A stretch of DNA of 46,905 bases from Nitrososphaerota archaeon (GCA_021325615.1 JAJPGU010000019.1:1-46905), one strand, 5' to 3'; positions 24,991 to 33,846 are shown, counted from the stretch's first letter. Notes: generated by a model not told the origin, from the letters alone. Program-made: numbers and translations.

Positions 24991-25626
24991 TCAGGAGAGT
25001 GCAGCGATTGTTTGTTGGAACTCGCCCAGCCTTCTTTCAAGCTCGTCGATTGCGCTTCTTACCACCTCTCCGGCGGTTAGGCTGCCGACTGTCTCGACCG
25101 CCAGTATGTGCTCCTCGGGGTTTCCTCCCTCTGTGAGTATGGCGATGGTGGAAGAGTTCCACTTGGCATGCTCGCTGCCGCGACCCAGCCTTGCATAGGC
25201 CTCCACCTTGAGCTTCTGACCGGGTGCAAGTGCAACGATCGGGACATTGGGGTTTACTGGCTTTACCACCTCGTCCTCGGAACTGAGGTCCTGAGATGTC
25301 ACCGTCCTGGTGGTGTCTGAGCTACCGGAGTCCAGCATGAGGAGAACCCTGCATTTGCTGCAGCCGACATCGCTGTGGCAGTCGCACGCGGAGGGCTCTA
25401 CAAATCTTGTCAGGTCTGTCCTTAGCGGGAGCATGGCAAGCCTGTGGGCTACGCCCTCGTCTGCAAGGACGGATGAGTTTTCGATAATCACAACGTCGTC
25501 AACCGCAAAGGTGGGAATGCCAGAAAGGCAGATCCTCCTCAGGGCATTGGCATACTGCAGCGGGATTCCCTTTAGCTTGACAACAATTCTGTTTTCACTT
25601 TCTTCAATAATGTCAAGAGAAGTCAA
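24991..25626 (-). CDS. rpoD: DNA-directed RNA polymerase subunit D (Rpo3)
   Basis: A 211-residue alpha-like subunit that nucleates archaeal RNA polymerase assembly with subunit L. Typical segments are KGIPLQYANALRRICLSGIPTF and EGVAHRLAMLPLRTDL. A CDCHSDVGCSKC knuckle follows. The protein then goes from HAKWNSSTIAIL straight to ILAVETVGSL: the ferredoxin-like D3 domain of Sulfolobus RpoD is absent, explaining the short length. It starts with TTG. It is divergent from the SBDS gene with an 85-base shared promoter region. Confidence 0.94.
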   Translation of the reverse strand: MTSLDIIEESENRIVVKLKGIPLQYANALRRICLSGIPTFAVDDVVIIENSSVLADEGVAHRLAMLPLRTDLTRFVEPSACDCHSDVGCSKCRVLLMLDSGSSDTTRTVTSQDLSSEDEVVKPVNPNVPIVALAPGQKLKVEAYARLGRGSEHAKWNSSTIAILTEGGNPEEHILAVETVGSLTAGEVVRSAIDELERRLGEFQQTIAALS

Positions 25627-25711
25627 ATTATACGGATGAAGGTCGAATTTCCAAATAAAAATCTAGCGAGTTTTTATCTAAGGATAAATACCAAGGAGGG
25701 GTACCACAGCC

Positions 25712-26398
25712 ATGGATAAAACCACCGTCGTGAGGCTGGCAGTCGAAGGGGAGAAGTTTGAGATAATCGTCAAACCTGACCCAGCCCTTGAATTCAAGCT
25801 GGGAAAGAGGAAGGAAATCTCCGGAGTCCTAGTCTCGGACGAGATCTATTCGGACTCCAACAAGGGCACTAGGGCCTCCACCGAGAAGCTGATGAAGGCT
25901 TTCAAGACAACCGACCCAGGCTCGATTGCCACCACAATACTGCAAAAGGGCGACCTCAACCTAACCACCGACCAGAGAAGGAAGATGGTGGCAGAAAAGA
26001 GGAAACAGATCGTGGACTTTATCGCAAAAAGTTTTGTCGACCCGAGGTCCCACCTCCCGCATCCGCCGCTGAGGATAGAGCAGGCCATGGATGACGCAAG
26101 AGTCTCCGTAGATCCTTTCAGAAACATCGACGAGCAGACCAAGGACATTGTGGAACAGCTCAGGCCGATCATACCGCTCAAATCTGAAAACATGCTTTTG
26201 GAAATTGCGGTACCTGCGCAATTTGCAGCCCAGTCCTATTCCGTGCTCAAGTCTTTTGGGTCTCTGAAGAAGGAAGAATGGCAGGCAAATGGATCTCTCA
26301 AAGTAATACTAGATATACCGGCTGCGGCAAGGGCAAATGTGATTGATAGGCTAGGCTCGGTAACGAAGGGTACAGCCTCTGTTGAGGTTGCGAAATGA
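25712..26398 (+). CDS. Ribosome maturation protein SBDS (SDO1)
   Basis: A 228-residue protein of the Shwachman-Bodian-Diamond family, which helps release the anti-association factor and mature the 60S/50S subunit. The N-terminal domain shows VRLAVEGEKFEIIVKPDPAL and EIYSDSNKGTRASTEKL. The middle helices carry LTTDQRRKMVAEKRKQIVDF and DPRSHLPHPPLRIEQAM, followed by the C-terminal ferredoxin-like domain. It opens the exosome operon and overlaps rrp4 by 4 bases. A GGAGG precedes the ATG at 25712. Confidence 0.95.
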   Translation: MDKTTVVRLAVEGEKFEIIVKPDPALEFKLGKRKEISGVLVSDEIYSDSNKGTRASTEKLMKAFKTTDPGSIATTILQKGDLNLTTDQRRKMVAEKRKQIVDFIAKSFVDPRSHLPHPPLRIEQAMDDARVSVDPFRNIDEQTKDIVEQLRPIIPLKSENMLLEIAVPAQFAAQSYSVLKSFGSLKKEEWQANGSLKVILDIPAAARANVIDRLGSVTKGTASVEVAK

Positions 26399-27099
26399 TG
26401 GACATAAAGAGAAGATACGTCATACCTGGCGATGTCATAGCTACAGGTTCGCTGCGTCCTGAACAAAACGTAGTGCAGGACGGCGACAGGATGATTTCTA
26501 CATGTGTGGGAATCTCCGAAATTTTCGAAAATGCCGTAAGGGTAATACCGCTAACAGGCCCCTATGTCCCAAAATCAAACGACTTGATTATTGGGAAGGT
26601 GATAGGGACTTCTCCACTTTCATGGGAGTTTGACATCAACTCATGCTTCATAGGATTTCTTCCGGCTCAGGATGTTTTTGGCAGGGACTATTCGCCAACC
26701 AAGGACGAACTGAGGCAGAGGCTTAACATCGGAGACTTGGTTGCCGCAAGGGTAGCCAACTTTGACAGGTCAAGGGATCCGCTTCTTACAGTCCAAGACC
26801 GTGACTTGGGAAAGATAGACGTGGGAGAACTCGTCAAGATATCGCCAAGCAAGGTTCCAAGACTGATCGGAAAGAGGGGCTCCATGATCCAGACGATAGA
26901 GATGGCCACTCGTGCAATGATAACGATAGGCCAGAACGGATGGGTCGTCGTCTCATGCGAGGATTCAGAGGGATTATTAAAGGCGATTGAGGCTGTTAAA
27001 ATGGTGGATGCCCTAGCGCATACACCAAACTTGACTGAAAGAGTCAAATCCATGCTAGGAGTACCAGAAGGTGAAAATAATGACACAATTAATGACTGA
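26395..27099 (+). CDS. rrp4: Exosome complex RNA-binding subunit Rrp4
   Basis: A 234-residue cap subunit of the archaeal exosome. It has an N-terminal domain (YVIPGDVIATGSLRPEQNVV), a central S1 domain (GDLVAARVANFDRSRDPLLT) and a KH domain (KVPRLIGKRGSMIQTIE). It presents RNA to the Rrp41/Rrp42 ring for 3'-5' degradation or tailing. Neighbours SBDS, rrp41 and rrp42 overlap or abut, as in the conserved archaeal superoperon. Confidence 0.96.
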   Translation: MMDIKRRYVIPGDVIATGSLRPEQNVVQDGDRMISTCVGISEIFENAVRVIPLTGPYVPKSNDLIIGKVIGTSPLSWEFDINSCFIGFLPAQDVFGRDYSPTKDELRQRLNIGDLVAARVANFDRSRDPLLTVQDRDLGKIDVGELVKISPSKVPRLIGKRGSMIQTIEMATRAMITIGQNGWVVVSCEDSEGLLKAIEAVKMVDALAHTPNLTERVKSMLGVPEGENNDTIND

Positions 27100-27796
27100 A
27101 GATGGAATTAGATGCGACGGTAGGCGCGTAGACCAATTAAGGAATATTTCGATAAAGGTCGGCGTCCTAAAAAATGCAAACGGCTCGGCCTATATCGAGT
27201 TTGGCAAAAACAAGATACTGGCAGGTGTCTTTGGCCCCAGGGATGTCCACCCCAAACACATGGCAGACCAAGACACGGGAATACTGCGCTGCCGATACCA
27301 CATGTCGCCATTCTCGGTAACCGAGAGAAAAAATCCAGCACCCTCAAGAAGAGAGATAGAGATTTCCAAAGTTCTAAAAGAAGCACTCCAGCCCGCACTC
27401 ATACTCAAGGACTTTCCAAGGACTGTCGTTGACGTCTTTGTGGAGGTTCTACAGGCTGATGGCGGATCAAGATGTGCGGCACTCGATGCTGCGGCGGTGG
27501 CACTTGCTGATGCAGGCATACCGATGCGTGACATGGTGTCAGCCTGCGCTGCAGGAAAGGTCGCGGACAGGATAGTACTTGACGTTAACAACGAGGAGGA
27601 CCAGGAGGGACAGGCAGACATGCCGGTAGCCATAATGCCAAACATGGGAAAGGTGACGCTCATGCAGCTTGACGGAATACTGACTCCTGAGGAATACAAG
27701 ACCTGCTTGCAGACAGCCATTGCAGGATGCAGGACGGTTTACGAAGTCCAACGAAGGGCGCTCGTAGAAAAATACTTTGAAAGCGGGGCGCATTAG
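27080..27796 (+). CDS. rrp41: Exosome catalytic subunit Rrp41
   Basis: A 238-residue RNase PH-fold catalytic subunit of the exosome ring. DGIRCDGRRVDQLRNI, CRYHMSPFS, RTVVDVFVEVLQADGGSRCAA and the VLDVNNEEDQEG phosphate/metal region are typical. ATG 27080 is chosen over the GTG at 27071 because GGTGA sits correctly upstream. It overlaps rrp4 by 20 bases and is followed by rrp42 after two bases. Confidence 0.96.
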   Translation: MTQLMTEDGIRCDGRRVDQLRNISIKVGVLKNANGSAYIEFGKNKILAGVFGPRDVHPKHMADQDTGILRCRYHMSPFSVTERKNPAPSRREIEISKVLKEALQPALILKDFPRTVVDVFVEVLQADGGSRCAALDAAAVALADAGIPMRDMVSACAAGKVADRIVLDVNNEEDQEGQADMPVAIMPNMGKVTLMQLDGILTPEEYKTCLQTAIAGCRTVYEVQRRALVEKYFESGAH

Positions 27797-27798
27797 AA

Positions 27799-28602
27799 AT
27801 GACATCCGCGATTCTAGACAAACTAAGGACAGACAAAATGCTCGATCTCCTCAAGCAGGGCAGGAGGCTTGACGGCCGTGCACTTGAGGAGATGAGGCCA
27901 CTCGAGATTGAAACCGGAGTCATACCAAAGGCGAACGGTTCGGCTAGGGTAAGGCTTGGAAACACAGAGGTGATAACTGGTGTAAAGGTTCAGCCTGACA
28001 AGCCCTTTCCAGATCTTGGCGACAAGGGAATATTGATTTGCACGGCAGAAATTCTTCCACTTGCAGATCCACATGTGGAGCCGGGCCCGCCCAACGAGGA
28101 CGTGATAGAGCTTGCCCGAGTTGTGGACAGGGGAATTAGGGAGACTGAGATGATAGACCTTCACCAGCTCGTGCTAGTGGAAAACAAGTCAGTAGTAGGA
28201 ATTTTCATAGACAGCAGCGTAATAGACTCGGCAGGAAACCTTTTCGATGCCTGTTCGTATGCATCAGTTGCAGCAGTCCTTTCATCAACCATTCCAAAAT
28301 ATGAGATAAAGGACGACGCGCCCACTCTCGTGGAAGGCGTCACATCCAAGCCTCCGGTCAAGACGCTCCCGGTCTCGGTGACCATGGCAAGGATCGGCGA
28401 CTACATAATCGTAGACCCAACCAAGGATGAGGAGGCATGCATGGATGCAAGGATAACGATAACGACAAATTCCCAGGGAAATATCTGCGCACTTCAGAAA
28501 GGAGGCGAAAACGGGTTCACCGTTGAGCAGCTGCTGAAATGCTCCGAGCTTGCCCTTTCTGTGGGAACAAAAATAAGGAAGCGCTTTGAGCAGTTGATGT
28601 AA
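27799..28602 (+). CDS. rrp42: Exosome subunit Rrp42
   Basis: A 267-residue RNase PH-fold partner that forms the hexameric ring with Rrp41 but lacks the catalytic residues. LDGRALEEMRPLEIETGV, GNTEVITGVKVQPDKPFPD and IGDYIIVDPTKDEEACMDA are characteristic. Its stop is directly followed by the eL43 start codon. Confidence 0.96.
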   Translation: MTSAILDKLRTDKMLDLLKQGRRLDGRALEEMRPLEIETGVIPKANGSARVRLGNTEVITGVKVQPDKPFPDLGDKGILICTAEILPLADPHVEPGPPNEDVIELARVVDRGIRETEMIDLHQLVLVENKSVVGIFIDSSVIDSAGNLFDACSYASVAAVLSSTIPKYEIKDDAPTLVEGVTSKPPVKTLPVSVTMARIGDYIIVDPTKDEEACMDARITITTNSQGNICALQKGGENGFTVEQLLKCSELALSVGTKIRKRFEQLM

Positions 28603-28818
28603 ATGGCAAAAAGCAAAGGCGCCTCACTTAAAGGACTCGGTCAGAAATATGGCCTCAAGCCGCGCAAAAAGTATACCTCGGTACACAGGTTGCTCAAGAC
28701 AAAGCGAAGGTGCCCTGACTGCGGCTCAATCCGGTTCGGCAGACAGGCTGTAGGCATCTGGTCGTGCAAGAAGTGCGGCTACAAGGTTGCGGGCATGGCC
28801 TATGACATCAAGGTATAG
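28603..28818 (+). CDS. rpl37ae: 50S ribosomal protein eL43 (L37Ae)
   Basis: A 71-residue basic zinc-ribbon ribosomal protein with CPDCGSIRFGRQAVGIWSCKKCG, the C2-C2 ribbon of the family. It starts immediately after the rrp42 stop. The 3' end overlaps pcc1 by 17 bases. Exosome-eL43-pcc1-prefoldin is a known archaeal gene order. Confidence 0.95.
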   Translation: MAKSKGASLKGLGQKYGLKPRKKYTSVHRLLKTKRRCPDCGSIRFGRQAVGIWSCKKCGYKVAGMAYDIKV

Positions 28819-29044
28819 CGCTAGGATAGAAATTTCTGCAGGGAAAAAAACCAAGGCGATCTTCCAGTCGCTTGAAACCGACAACAAATTCTACGATGAG
28901 AACCCAACCAAGACCGAAATGTCCTGTGGCAGGGAAATTGCAATCTCGATTGAAGCCCAGGAGTTATCCCATCTTAGGGCAAACCTCAACTCCACCCTCC
29001 GGCTGGTCCAGGCAAGCAACGACGCGATAGAATCGGTAAAATGA
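28802..29044 (+). CDS. pcc1: KEOPS complex subunit Pcc1
   Basis: An 80-residue dimerisation subunit of KEOPS, which makes the universal t6A modification at tRNA position 37. It shows the two-strand/helix pattern ARIEISAGKKTKAIFQSLETD, an acidic strand (EIAISIEAQELSHLRANLNS) and LRLVQASNDAIES, as in Pcc1/CTAG-like proteins. ATG 28802 (MTSRYSARIEIS) is preferred to the upstream frame opening. Its position between eL43 and prefoldin is conserved in archaea. Confidence 0.88.
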   Translation: MTSRYSARIEISAGKKTKAIFQSLETDNKFYDENPTKTEMSCGREIAISIEAQELSHLRANLNSTLRLVQASNDAIESVK

Positions 29045-29183
29045 TCTGGCGGCAAAAAAAGGACACAGCCGCCCGCTTCAAGACCCGAAGATTGCACACA
29101 ATGAGGATTACCGATAATGGGCTGCCGGCCGGGTTTAACCCGAAAGCGGTAAAATTATAAGCAAAACGACAGCTGGGACTTGC

Positions 29184-29573
29184 ATGTCAGCAGGCGAGCA
29201 GATTCCTCCATGGCTGCAGGAGCAGGTGGGCAGAATGCAACAACTGCAGCAGAACCTCCAATCTATAATGATGCAAAAGCAGCACATTGAGACTGAGCAG
29301 CTTGAGACTGAAAGGGCTCTTGAGGCACTCAAAAAGGCCGGGGACTCTGACACCGTTTACAAGGCAGCGGGGTCGATTCTCGTAAAATCCAACAAGGCCT
29401 CCCTGGTCTCCGAGCTTGAGGAAAAGAAGGAGCTAGCAAATACGCGCATAACCGTGCTCACAAAACAGGAAGCAAGGCTCAAAGAAAACCTCAAAGAGGC
29501 CGAGACAAAGATAAGGGAAATGCTTCGGGGACCTCCCTCGCAGGGCGGTCAGAGCGCAGGAACCCCTAAATAA
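29184..29573 (+). CDS. pfdB: Prefoldin beta subunit
   Basis: A 129-residue chaperone subunit of the archaeal prefoldin hexamer. Two long coiled coils (from QEQVGRMQQLQQNLQSIMMQ and from ELEEKKELANTRITVLTKQE) flank the beta-hairpin region (SDTVYKAAGSILVKSNKASL). AAAATTATAAGC lies ~27 bases before the ATG, so it has its own promoter within the superoperon. Confidence 0.94.
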   Translation: MSAGEQIPPWLQEQVGRMQQLQQNLQSIMMQKQHIETEQLETERALEALKKAGDSDTVYKAAGSILVKSNKASLVSELEEKKELANTRITVLTKQEARLKENLKEAETKIREMLRGPPSQGGQSAGTPK

Positions 29574-29599
29574 ATTACTGACCGAATTTTAACAGTTCA

Positions 29600-30286
29600 A
29601 TGAACATCGAAGACCTGCGAATGGTAATTGACGAGCGGGAGAGAAAGAGCGGCATCCCGGACCTGTTAAAGGAAATAGGGGTAAAGGTAGAGATGAAAAA
29701 CTTGCAGGTTGGAGACTATATTGTCGCACCAGAAACAGTGATCGAGAGAAAAAGCGTTCATGACTTTATTTCGTCGGTTTTTGACGGACGACTCTTTGAC
29801 CAGTGTAACAGGCTGCGGGAACACTTTGAAAGCCCAGCGATAATAATCGAGGGAAACATAGACGAGGTACTGAAGATAACTGAGAACCCGCTTGTCTTCT
29901 ATGGCGCCGTCTCGTCGGTTGTGCTGGACTTTAAGATACCTGTTGTGCCTACGCCAAACGCCTCCAATACGGCAAAGCTTCTGGTGGCAATGTGTGCAAG
30001 GCAGGGCAAGACCAAGGGGCCCTTTCTCAAGAAGATAAGAAAGTCAGGCGATGTTCAGAGGCAGCAGCTCTCAGTCCTGTGCAGCCTGCCCGGCGTGGGG
30101 GAAAAGCTTGCGTCCAGAATGCTTGACAAATTCGGGTCTCCCGCCAAGTCGCTCAATGCAACGATGGCAGAGCTTTCGAAAATCGAGGGAATGGGAGAAT
30201 CCCGGGCCCACAAGATCCGCAAGCTACTAGATACTGAGGGCAAAACCGACAACAAGGCCAGCCAGAAAACACTGCACGATGTCTAG
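29600..30286 (+). CDS. xpf: XPF/ERCC4-type structure-specific endonuclease (short, helicase-less)
   Basis: A 228-residue nuclease. The ERCC4 domain carries GDY (38-40) and the catalytic ERKSVHDF (49-56). A tandem helix-hairpin-helix DNA-binding region follows (LCSLPGVGEKLASRML and LSKIEGMGESRAHKIRKLL). There is no helicase domain, as in the crenarchaeal short form that works with PCNA on 3'-flaps and forks. A PCNA-binding tail is not obvious. It follows prefoldin by 26 bases. Confidence 0.92.
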   Translation: MNIEDLRMVIDERERKSGIPDLLKEIGVKVEMKNLQVGDYIVAPETVIERKSVHDFISSVFDGRLFDQCNRLREHFESPAIIIEGNIDEVLKITENPLVFYGAVSSVVLDFKIPVVPTPNASNTAKLLVAMCARQGKTKGPFLKKIRKSGDVQRQQLSVLCSLPGVGEKLASRMLDKFGSPAKSLNATMAELSKIEGMGESRAHKIRKLLDTEGKTDNKASQKTLHDV

Positions 30287-30328
30287 CCATGCCGAGTCCG
30301 GTACTGTCTTGCATCCCACTGCAATGTG

Positions 30329-30814
30329 TCACGGAGCCTTGCTGGTTCTTGGCCTACGCTGAAGCCTGTTGCCGCAAACGGGGCACACCGATTCCTTGGT
30401 AAATGTCTTTTCGCAGCCGCTGCAAAAATAAGACCATTTTTTTTCCTTTGCACCAGCAGTCATCACCGGCAAAACCTTCAATCCCATGTGCTTTGCCACA
30501 TTTGAAACGGCGAAATCATCAGTCACAAGTTCGCCGCCAATCTGGAGGCAAAGTGCTATTACCGAGACATCGCCTTCTGACAGGCTCTGGTAGTCGCCAG
30601 TCTCCTCGGCAGTCCTCAGGGTGGACTCGGTGAACCTTCTCTCGGGTTCGACAATCCTCAGTCTCCCAGTATCTACGAGGACCTCGACTGCACCTTGGCT
30701 CTTCTTGATGTGCTTGACCTCCTCGAAGACGAGGGGGGTAGTGTAGCTGACCTCGGGGGATGAAAATGGGATTCCAGAATAAAACGACGTGGCGTCCAAA
30801 ACCCTAGAAGCCAA
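30329..30814 (-). CDS. nob1: rRNA maturation endonuclease Nob1 (PIN domain plus zinc ribbon)
   Basis: A 161-residue PIN nuclease that trims the 3' end of 16S rRNA. Acidic residues fit the PIN site: Asp7 (RVLDATSFY), Glu31/32, Asp82 (SEGDVSVIAL) and Asp99/100 (LVTDDFAV). The C-terminal ribbon has Cys131, 134, 144 and 147 (CSGCEKTF..CPVCG). It overlaps the end of the NAD kinase gene by 11 bases and is downstream of it on the same strand. Confidence 0.92.
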   Translation of the reverse strand: MASRVLDATSFYSGIPFSSPEVSYTTPLVFEEVKHIKKSQGAVEVLVDTGRLRIVEPERRFTESTLRTAEETGDYQSLSEGDVSVIALCLQIGGELVTDDFAVSNVAKHMGLKVLPVMTAGAKEKKWSYFCSGCEKTFTKESVCPVCGNRLQRRPRTSKAP

Positions 30815-31619
30815 GCTTGCTCATCTGTCTGAGGCCGCGTTTCTTCAGTCTGACAAAAACCGCCTGCTTCTTGTACTTCCTTATCGTTATCACCTCGTCA
30901 ACACTTGCGGTCTTTATCACCTGCGCATCCATGATGATGTTGGAATCGTGGTTGCTGATTATCTCGATCTTCTCGTCTGGAACGACTATTGACGGAAGCT
31001 TGTTGACTGGAGCCACGGGAGTGATTATCAGTACATCTAGGCTCTCGTGCAATATGGGGCCGCCAAGCGAGTAAGAATGCCCTGTAGACCCGCTGGGCGT
31101 GGCGGTTATGACCCCGTCCATCCTCTGGGTGACGGTGTCATTCTGGAATCTTATCTCAAAGAGGGAGGTCTTCGTAAGGTTCTGCCTGTTGACGTATATC
31201 TCGTTTAGGGCAGGAGGGAACTCCTGGCCCGCACACGAGGCAATCACACGTGTCCGCTTGTCAAGAAATATGTTGTTGGAGATTATCTGCTCTATGGCAG
31301 TGTCAATTTCCTGCAAGGTAATCTCGGATAGGATTCCCCTGTTGCCCCCCACATTGATGGCAAGGTTGGGCGTCTCGTTTTCCAAATACCTGAAGGTACG
31401 CAAGGTAGTCCCGTCGCCTCCAAGGGTAATGGTCAGGTCAAGCTTTGCAGTCTTTAGCTCCTCAAGGTCGCTTACCTTCTTTGCCCCGTCAACATCCACA
31501 GGCGAAACCGTGTAGACCTTGGCCTTCTTGCCCAGTAGTTTTTTTGCGACCTTTCTTGCTGCGTCCTCTGCTTCCCTCGAACCAACCTTGCTTACAACGG
31601 CTACGTTATTTAGCTCCAA
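30804..31619 (-). CDS. nadK: NAD kinase
   Basis: A 271-residue ATP-NAD kinase producing NADP. The GGDGTTLRT motif (67-75), NVGGNRGILSEI and TPSGSTGHSYSLGGPI are the diagnostic sites. It starts at TTG (MELNNVAVVSKVG) with CTTTAAAAGC ~27 bases upstream. It is divergent from the rhodanese gene. Confidence 0.94.
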   Translation of the reverse strand: MELNNVAVVSKVGSREAEDAARKVAKKLLGKKAKVYTVSPVDVDGAKKVSDLEELKTAKLDLTITLGGDGTTLRTFRYLENETPNLAINVGGNRGILSEITLQEIDTAIEQIISNNIFLDKRTRVIASCAGQEFPPALNEIYVNRQNLTKTSLFEIRFQNDTVTQRMDGVITATPSGSTGHSYSLGGPILHESLDVLIITPVAPVNKLPSIVVPDEKIEIISNHDSNIIMDAQVIKTASVDEVITIRKYKKQAVFVRLKKRGLRQMSKLGF

Positions 31620-31700
31620 ACAAGGATACTATTCCAATTTAGCTTTTAAAGCATATCATGAGATAAAATATTAAGACCCCTTGCTCACTAGCATATCTGT

Positions 31701-32543
31701 ATGTATGCAAACCCCGATGTTCTGACTGACACCGAAACAGTCGCAAAAAACCTCAACGGCAGTTCAATCAAAATTGTCGAAGTTGATTATGACCCGGAAA
31801 ATGCCTACAGGCAGGGCCACCTCCCAGGAGCAACACTGATCTGGTGGAAACGGGATATCAACGATCCAATAACAAGGGACATTGTCAGCAAGACGCAGTT
31901 TGAGGATCTGATGTCAAGGAATGGTATTACCCCAGAGTCCGAGGTCGTACTCTATGGGGACTTTAACAACTGGTTCGCGGCATTTGTATTTTGGATATTC
32001 AAGTACTATGGACACGACAAGGTAAAGATAATGAATGGTGGCAGGAAAAAATGGGAAATAGAAAAGAGGACCTACACAAAGGACGAGCCACAGATCCAAA
32101 AAACAAAATACACCTCCAAGCCGCCCAACGAGGGCGTACGCGCCTACCTCTTTGACGTAAGGAGGGCGCTTGACAAAAAGGATACGGTACTGGTAGACGT
32201 CCGCTCCCCAAAGGAGTTCTCAGGCGAGATAACCGCCCCTCCGGAGTATCCTATGGAACACGCGCAGAGAGGCGGCCACATCCCGACTGCAAAAAACATC
32301 CCTTGGGCTACCGCAGTAAACGACACCGACGGCACCTTCAAAACCGTCGAGGAGCTGAGACAGAACTACGAGTCAAAGGGAATAACCCCCGACAAGGACG
32401 TGATCTGCTACTGCAGGATAGGGGAGAGATCATCCCACAGCTGGTTTGTCCTCAAATATCTCCTGGGATACCCGCAGGTGAGAAACTACGACGGCTCGTG
32501 GACCGAATGGGGTAATATGATTGGAAACCCAATCGAAAAATGA
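31701..32543 (+). CDS. Thiosulfate sulfurtransferase (two-domain rhodanese)
   Basis: A 280-residue tandem rhodanese. The N-terminal domain (VKIMNGGRKKWEIEKR) is inactive. The C-terminal domain has DVRSPKEFSGE, then the active-site loop CRIGERSSHSWF with Cys238 as the persulfide-forming residue. The CRIGER loop resembles classic thiosulfate:cyanide sulfurtransferases. AAAATATTAAG lies ~29 bases before the ATG. It overlaps the next small gene by 23 bases. Confidence 0.92.
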   Translation: MYANPDVLTDTETVAKNLNGSSIKIVEVDYDPENAYRQGHLPGATLIWWKRDINDPITRDIVSKTQFEDLMSRNGITPESEVVLYGDFNNWFAAFVFWIFKYYGHDKVKIMNGGRKKWEIEKRTYTKDEPQIQKTKYTSKPPNEGVRAYLFDVRRALDKKDTVLVDVRSPKEFSGEITAPPEYPMEHAQRGGHIPTAKNIPWATAVNDTDGTFKTVEELRQNYESKGITPDKDVICYCRIGERSSHSWFVLKYLLGYPQVRNYDGSWTEWGNMIGNPIEK

Positions 32544-32853
32544 TGAGGCAGGACAGGAACTTCCAGTCCTGCAAAAGGGGATTTTCTATGCCATACGTGA
32601 CGGTCCGCTCGATTTTGTAATGGAGGACAAGACCAAACGGGGGCTTACCGTCCAGGAAAGATCGCCCGACGAAAAGTACGGCGTCGAATCAGAAAAGGGC
32701 ATGATATACGACATGGATGGAATTGGGCACCGGGTGGGGATCAGGTGGTTTTTCCCAAAGGACAAGTATTCCCTCGAGCAAGTCCTGTGCCATGCCAAGG
32801 AAATGGATGAGAGATACCGCAAGATCCGTGAGGAAACATGCCCGGACTACTAG
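32521..32853 (+). CDS. Hypothetical 110-aa protein coupled to rhodanese
   Basis: It starts at TTG inside the rhodanese 3' end (METQSKNDEAGQE), so the pair is probably co-translated. The sequence is charged, with GIFYAIRDGPLDFVMED, an IGHRVGIRWFFPKDK strand pair and a C-terminal helix ending EETCPDY. It has two Cys residues. I do not recognise the family; a link with sulfur metabolism is only inferred from the overlap. Confidence 0.65.
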   Translation: METQSKNDEAGQELPVLQKGIFYAIRDGPLDFVMEDKTKRGLTVQERSPDEKYGVESEKGMIYDMDGIGHRVGIRWFFPKDKYSLEQVLCHAKEMDERYRKIREETCPDY

Positions 32854-32889
32854 GAAGAGTTTTTAAGGACTTTTCGAACTACTAGAAAT

Positions 32890-33846
32890 ATGTCACTCCT
32901 CCTCAAGGACAAGGTTTACACGGTCCAGTCGGGGACTTCGAAGAGGGGGATTTATCCGCTGCACAGCTACAAGCTGGGCCTTTTCCGCCTGCCAATAAAA
33001 CTCGAGGACAAGTACGAGATAGACTCTATCGTAAGCGGCTTCAAGAAGACATTCGTTATGGATCAGTTTGCAGACAGGATCTATGCTACTTACAGGTGGA
33101 GCGAGCAGAACATGCCGGATCCTGACGAGAGGGGCTACAAGGAAATTGCCTTGGAGGTACAAGTGGAGGTCGTGACTGGAGAGGTTGTTGACATGATTTA
33201 CCAGATCTATCCTGTGGAAAAATACGGCGATGGCCTCTGGGTTAAGGACTACAGGAAAAAGGCAGATGCAAATGCCAAGATGATAATTGACACTATTTTA
33301 CGTAACAGCGTCCTTGCAGACAAGATGGTGGAACACCTAGTCAAGACAAAGCAGGTAACGCCTGAGGCTGCGCTGAAGGAACTTGAGGAGATGACGCCGT
33401 TAGCCCAAATTGTTCCAAACGCCAAGCCAAAGCCCAAGCCGGCAACGCCGCCGCCCGGACAGGAGGCTCAACAGGTGGTCGAGGTCGAGACGCCCAGCGG
33501 TACAAAACCGGGCCCAATAGATGTGGAGTTCAAGAAGAAACTGAAGGTTACCGAGACGTTTACGGCGCCATCAAGCGGAGGCAAGATAAAGGTTTTCGGC
33601 CCAAGGAAGGGGAACGAGATCCTTGGAATCTGGGGCGAGTTTGTATCTGTGGATTTCGATATCTGCGTTGGAGACGGCGCATGCATCGATGCATGCCCAG
33701 TCAAGGTTTACGAGTGGGCCGAGTTCAAAGGAAACCCGTCATCTGAAAAGAAGCCACTCATGGCAAGGGAGGTTGACTGCATCTTCTGCCTCTCTTGCGA
33801 GAATGTCTGCCCGGTGCAGGCAATCAAGATCTCAAAAAGAGGCTAG
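32890..33846 (+). CDS. Large ferredoxin: novel N-terminal domain fused to Sulfolobus-type 7Fe ferredoxin
   Basis: A 318-residue protein. The C-terminal ~85 residues align by eye with zinc-containing Sulfolobus ferredoxin: Cys259-x5-Cys265-x3-Cys269-Pro (CVGDGACIDACP, a [3Fe-4S]-type pattern) and Cys297-x2-Cys300-x2-Cys303-x3-Cys307-Pro ([4Fe-4S]). The first ~170 residues are an unrecognised alpha/beta domain (LHSYKLGLFRLPIK; RIYATYRWSEQNMPD), joined by a Pro/Lys-rich linker. The His ligands of the Sulfolobus zinc site are not evident. Probably an electron carrier for enzymes such as KorAB. TTTTTAAGG lies ~27 bases upstream. Confidence 0.88.
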   Translation: MSLLLKDKVYTVQSGTSKRGIYPLHSYKLGLFRLPIKLEDKYEIDSIVSGFKKTFVMDQFADRIYATYRWSEQNMPDPDERGYKEIALEVQVEVVTGEVVDMIYQIYPVEKYGDGLWVKDYRKKADANAKMIIDTILRNSVLADKMVEHLVKTKQVTPEAALKELEEMTPLAQIVPNAKPKPKPATPPPGQEAQQVVEVETPSGTKPGPIDVEFKKKLKVTETFTAPSSGGKIKVFGPRKGNEILGIWGEFVSVDFDICVGDGACIDACPVKVYEWAEFKGNPSSEKKPLMAREVDCIFCLSCENVCPVQAIKISKRG

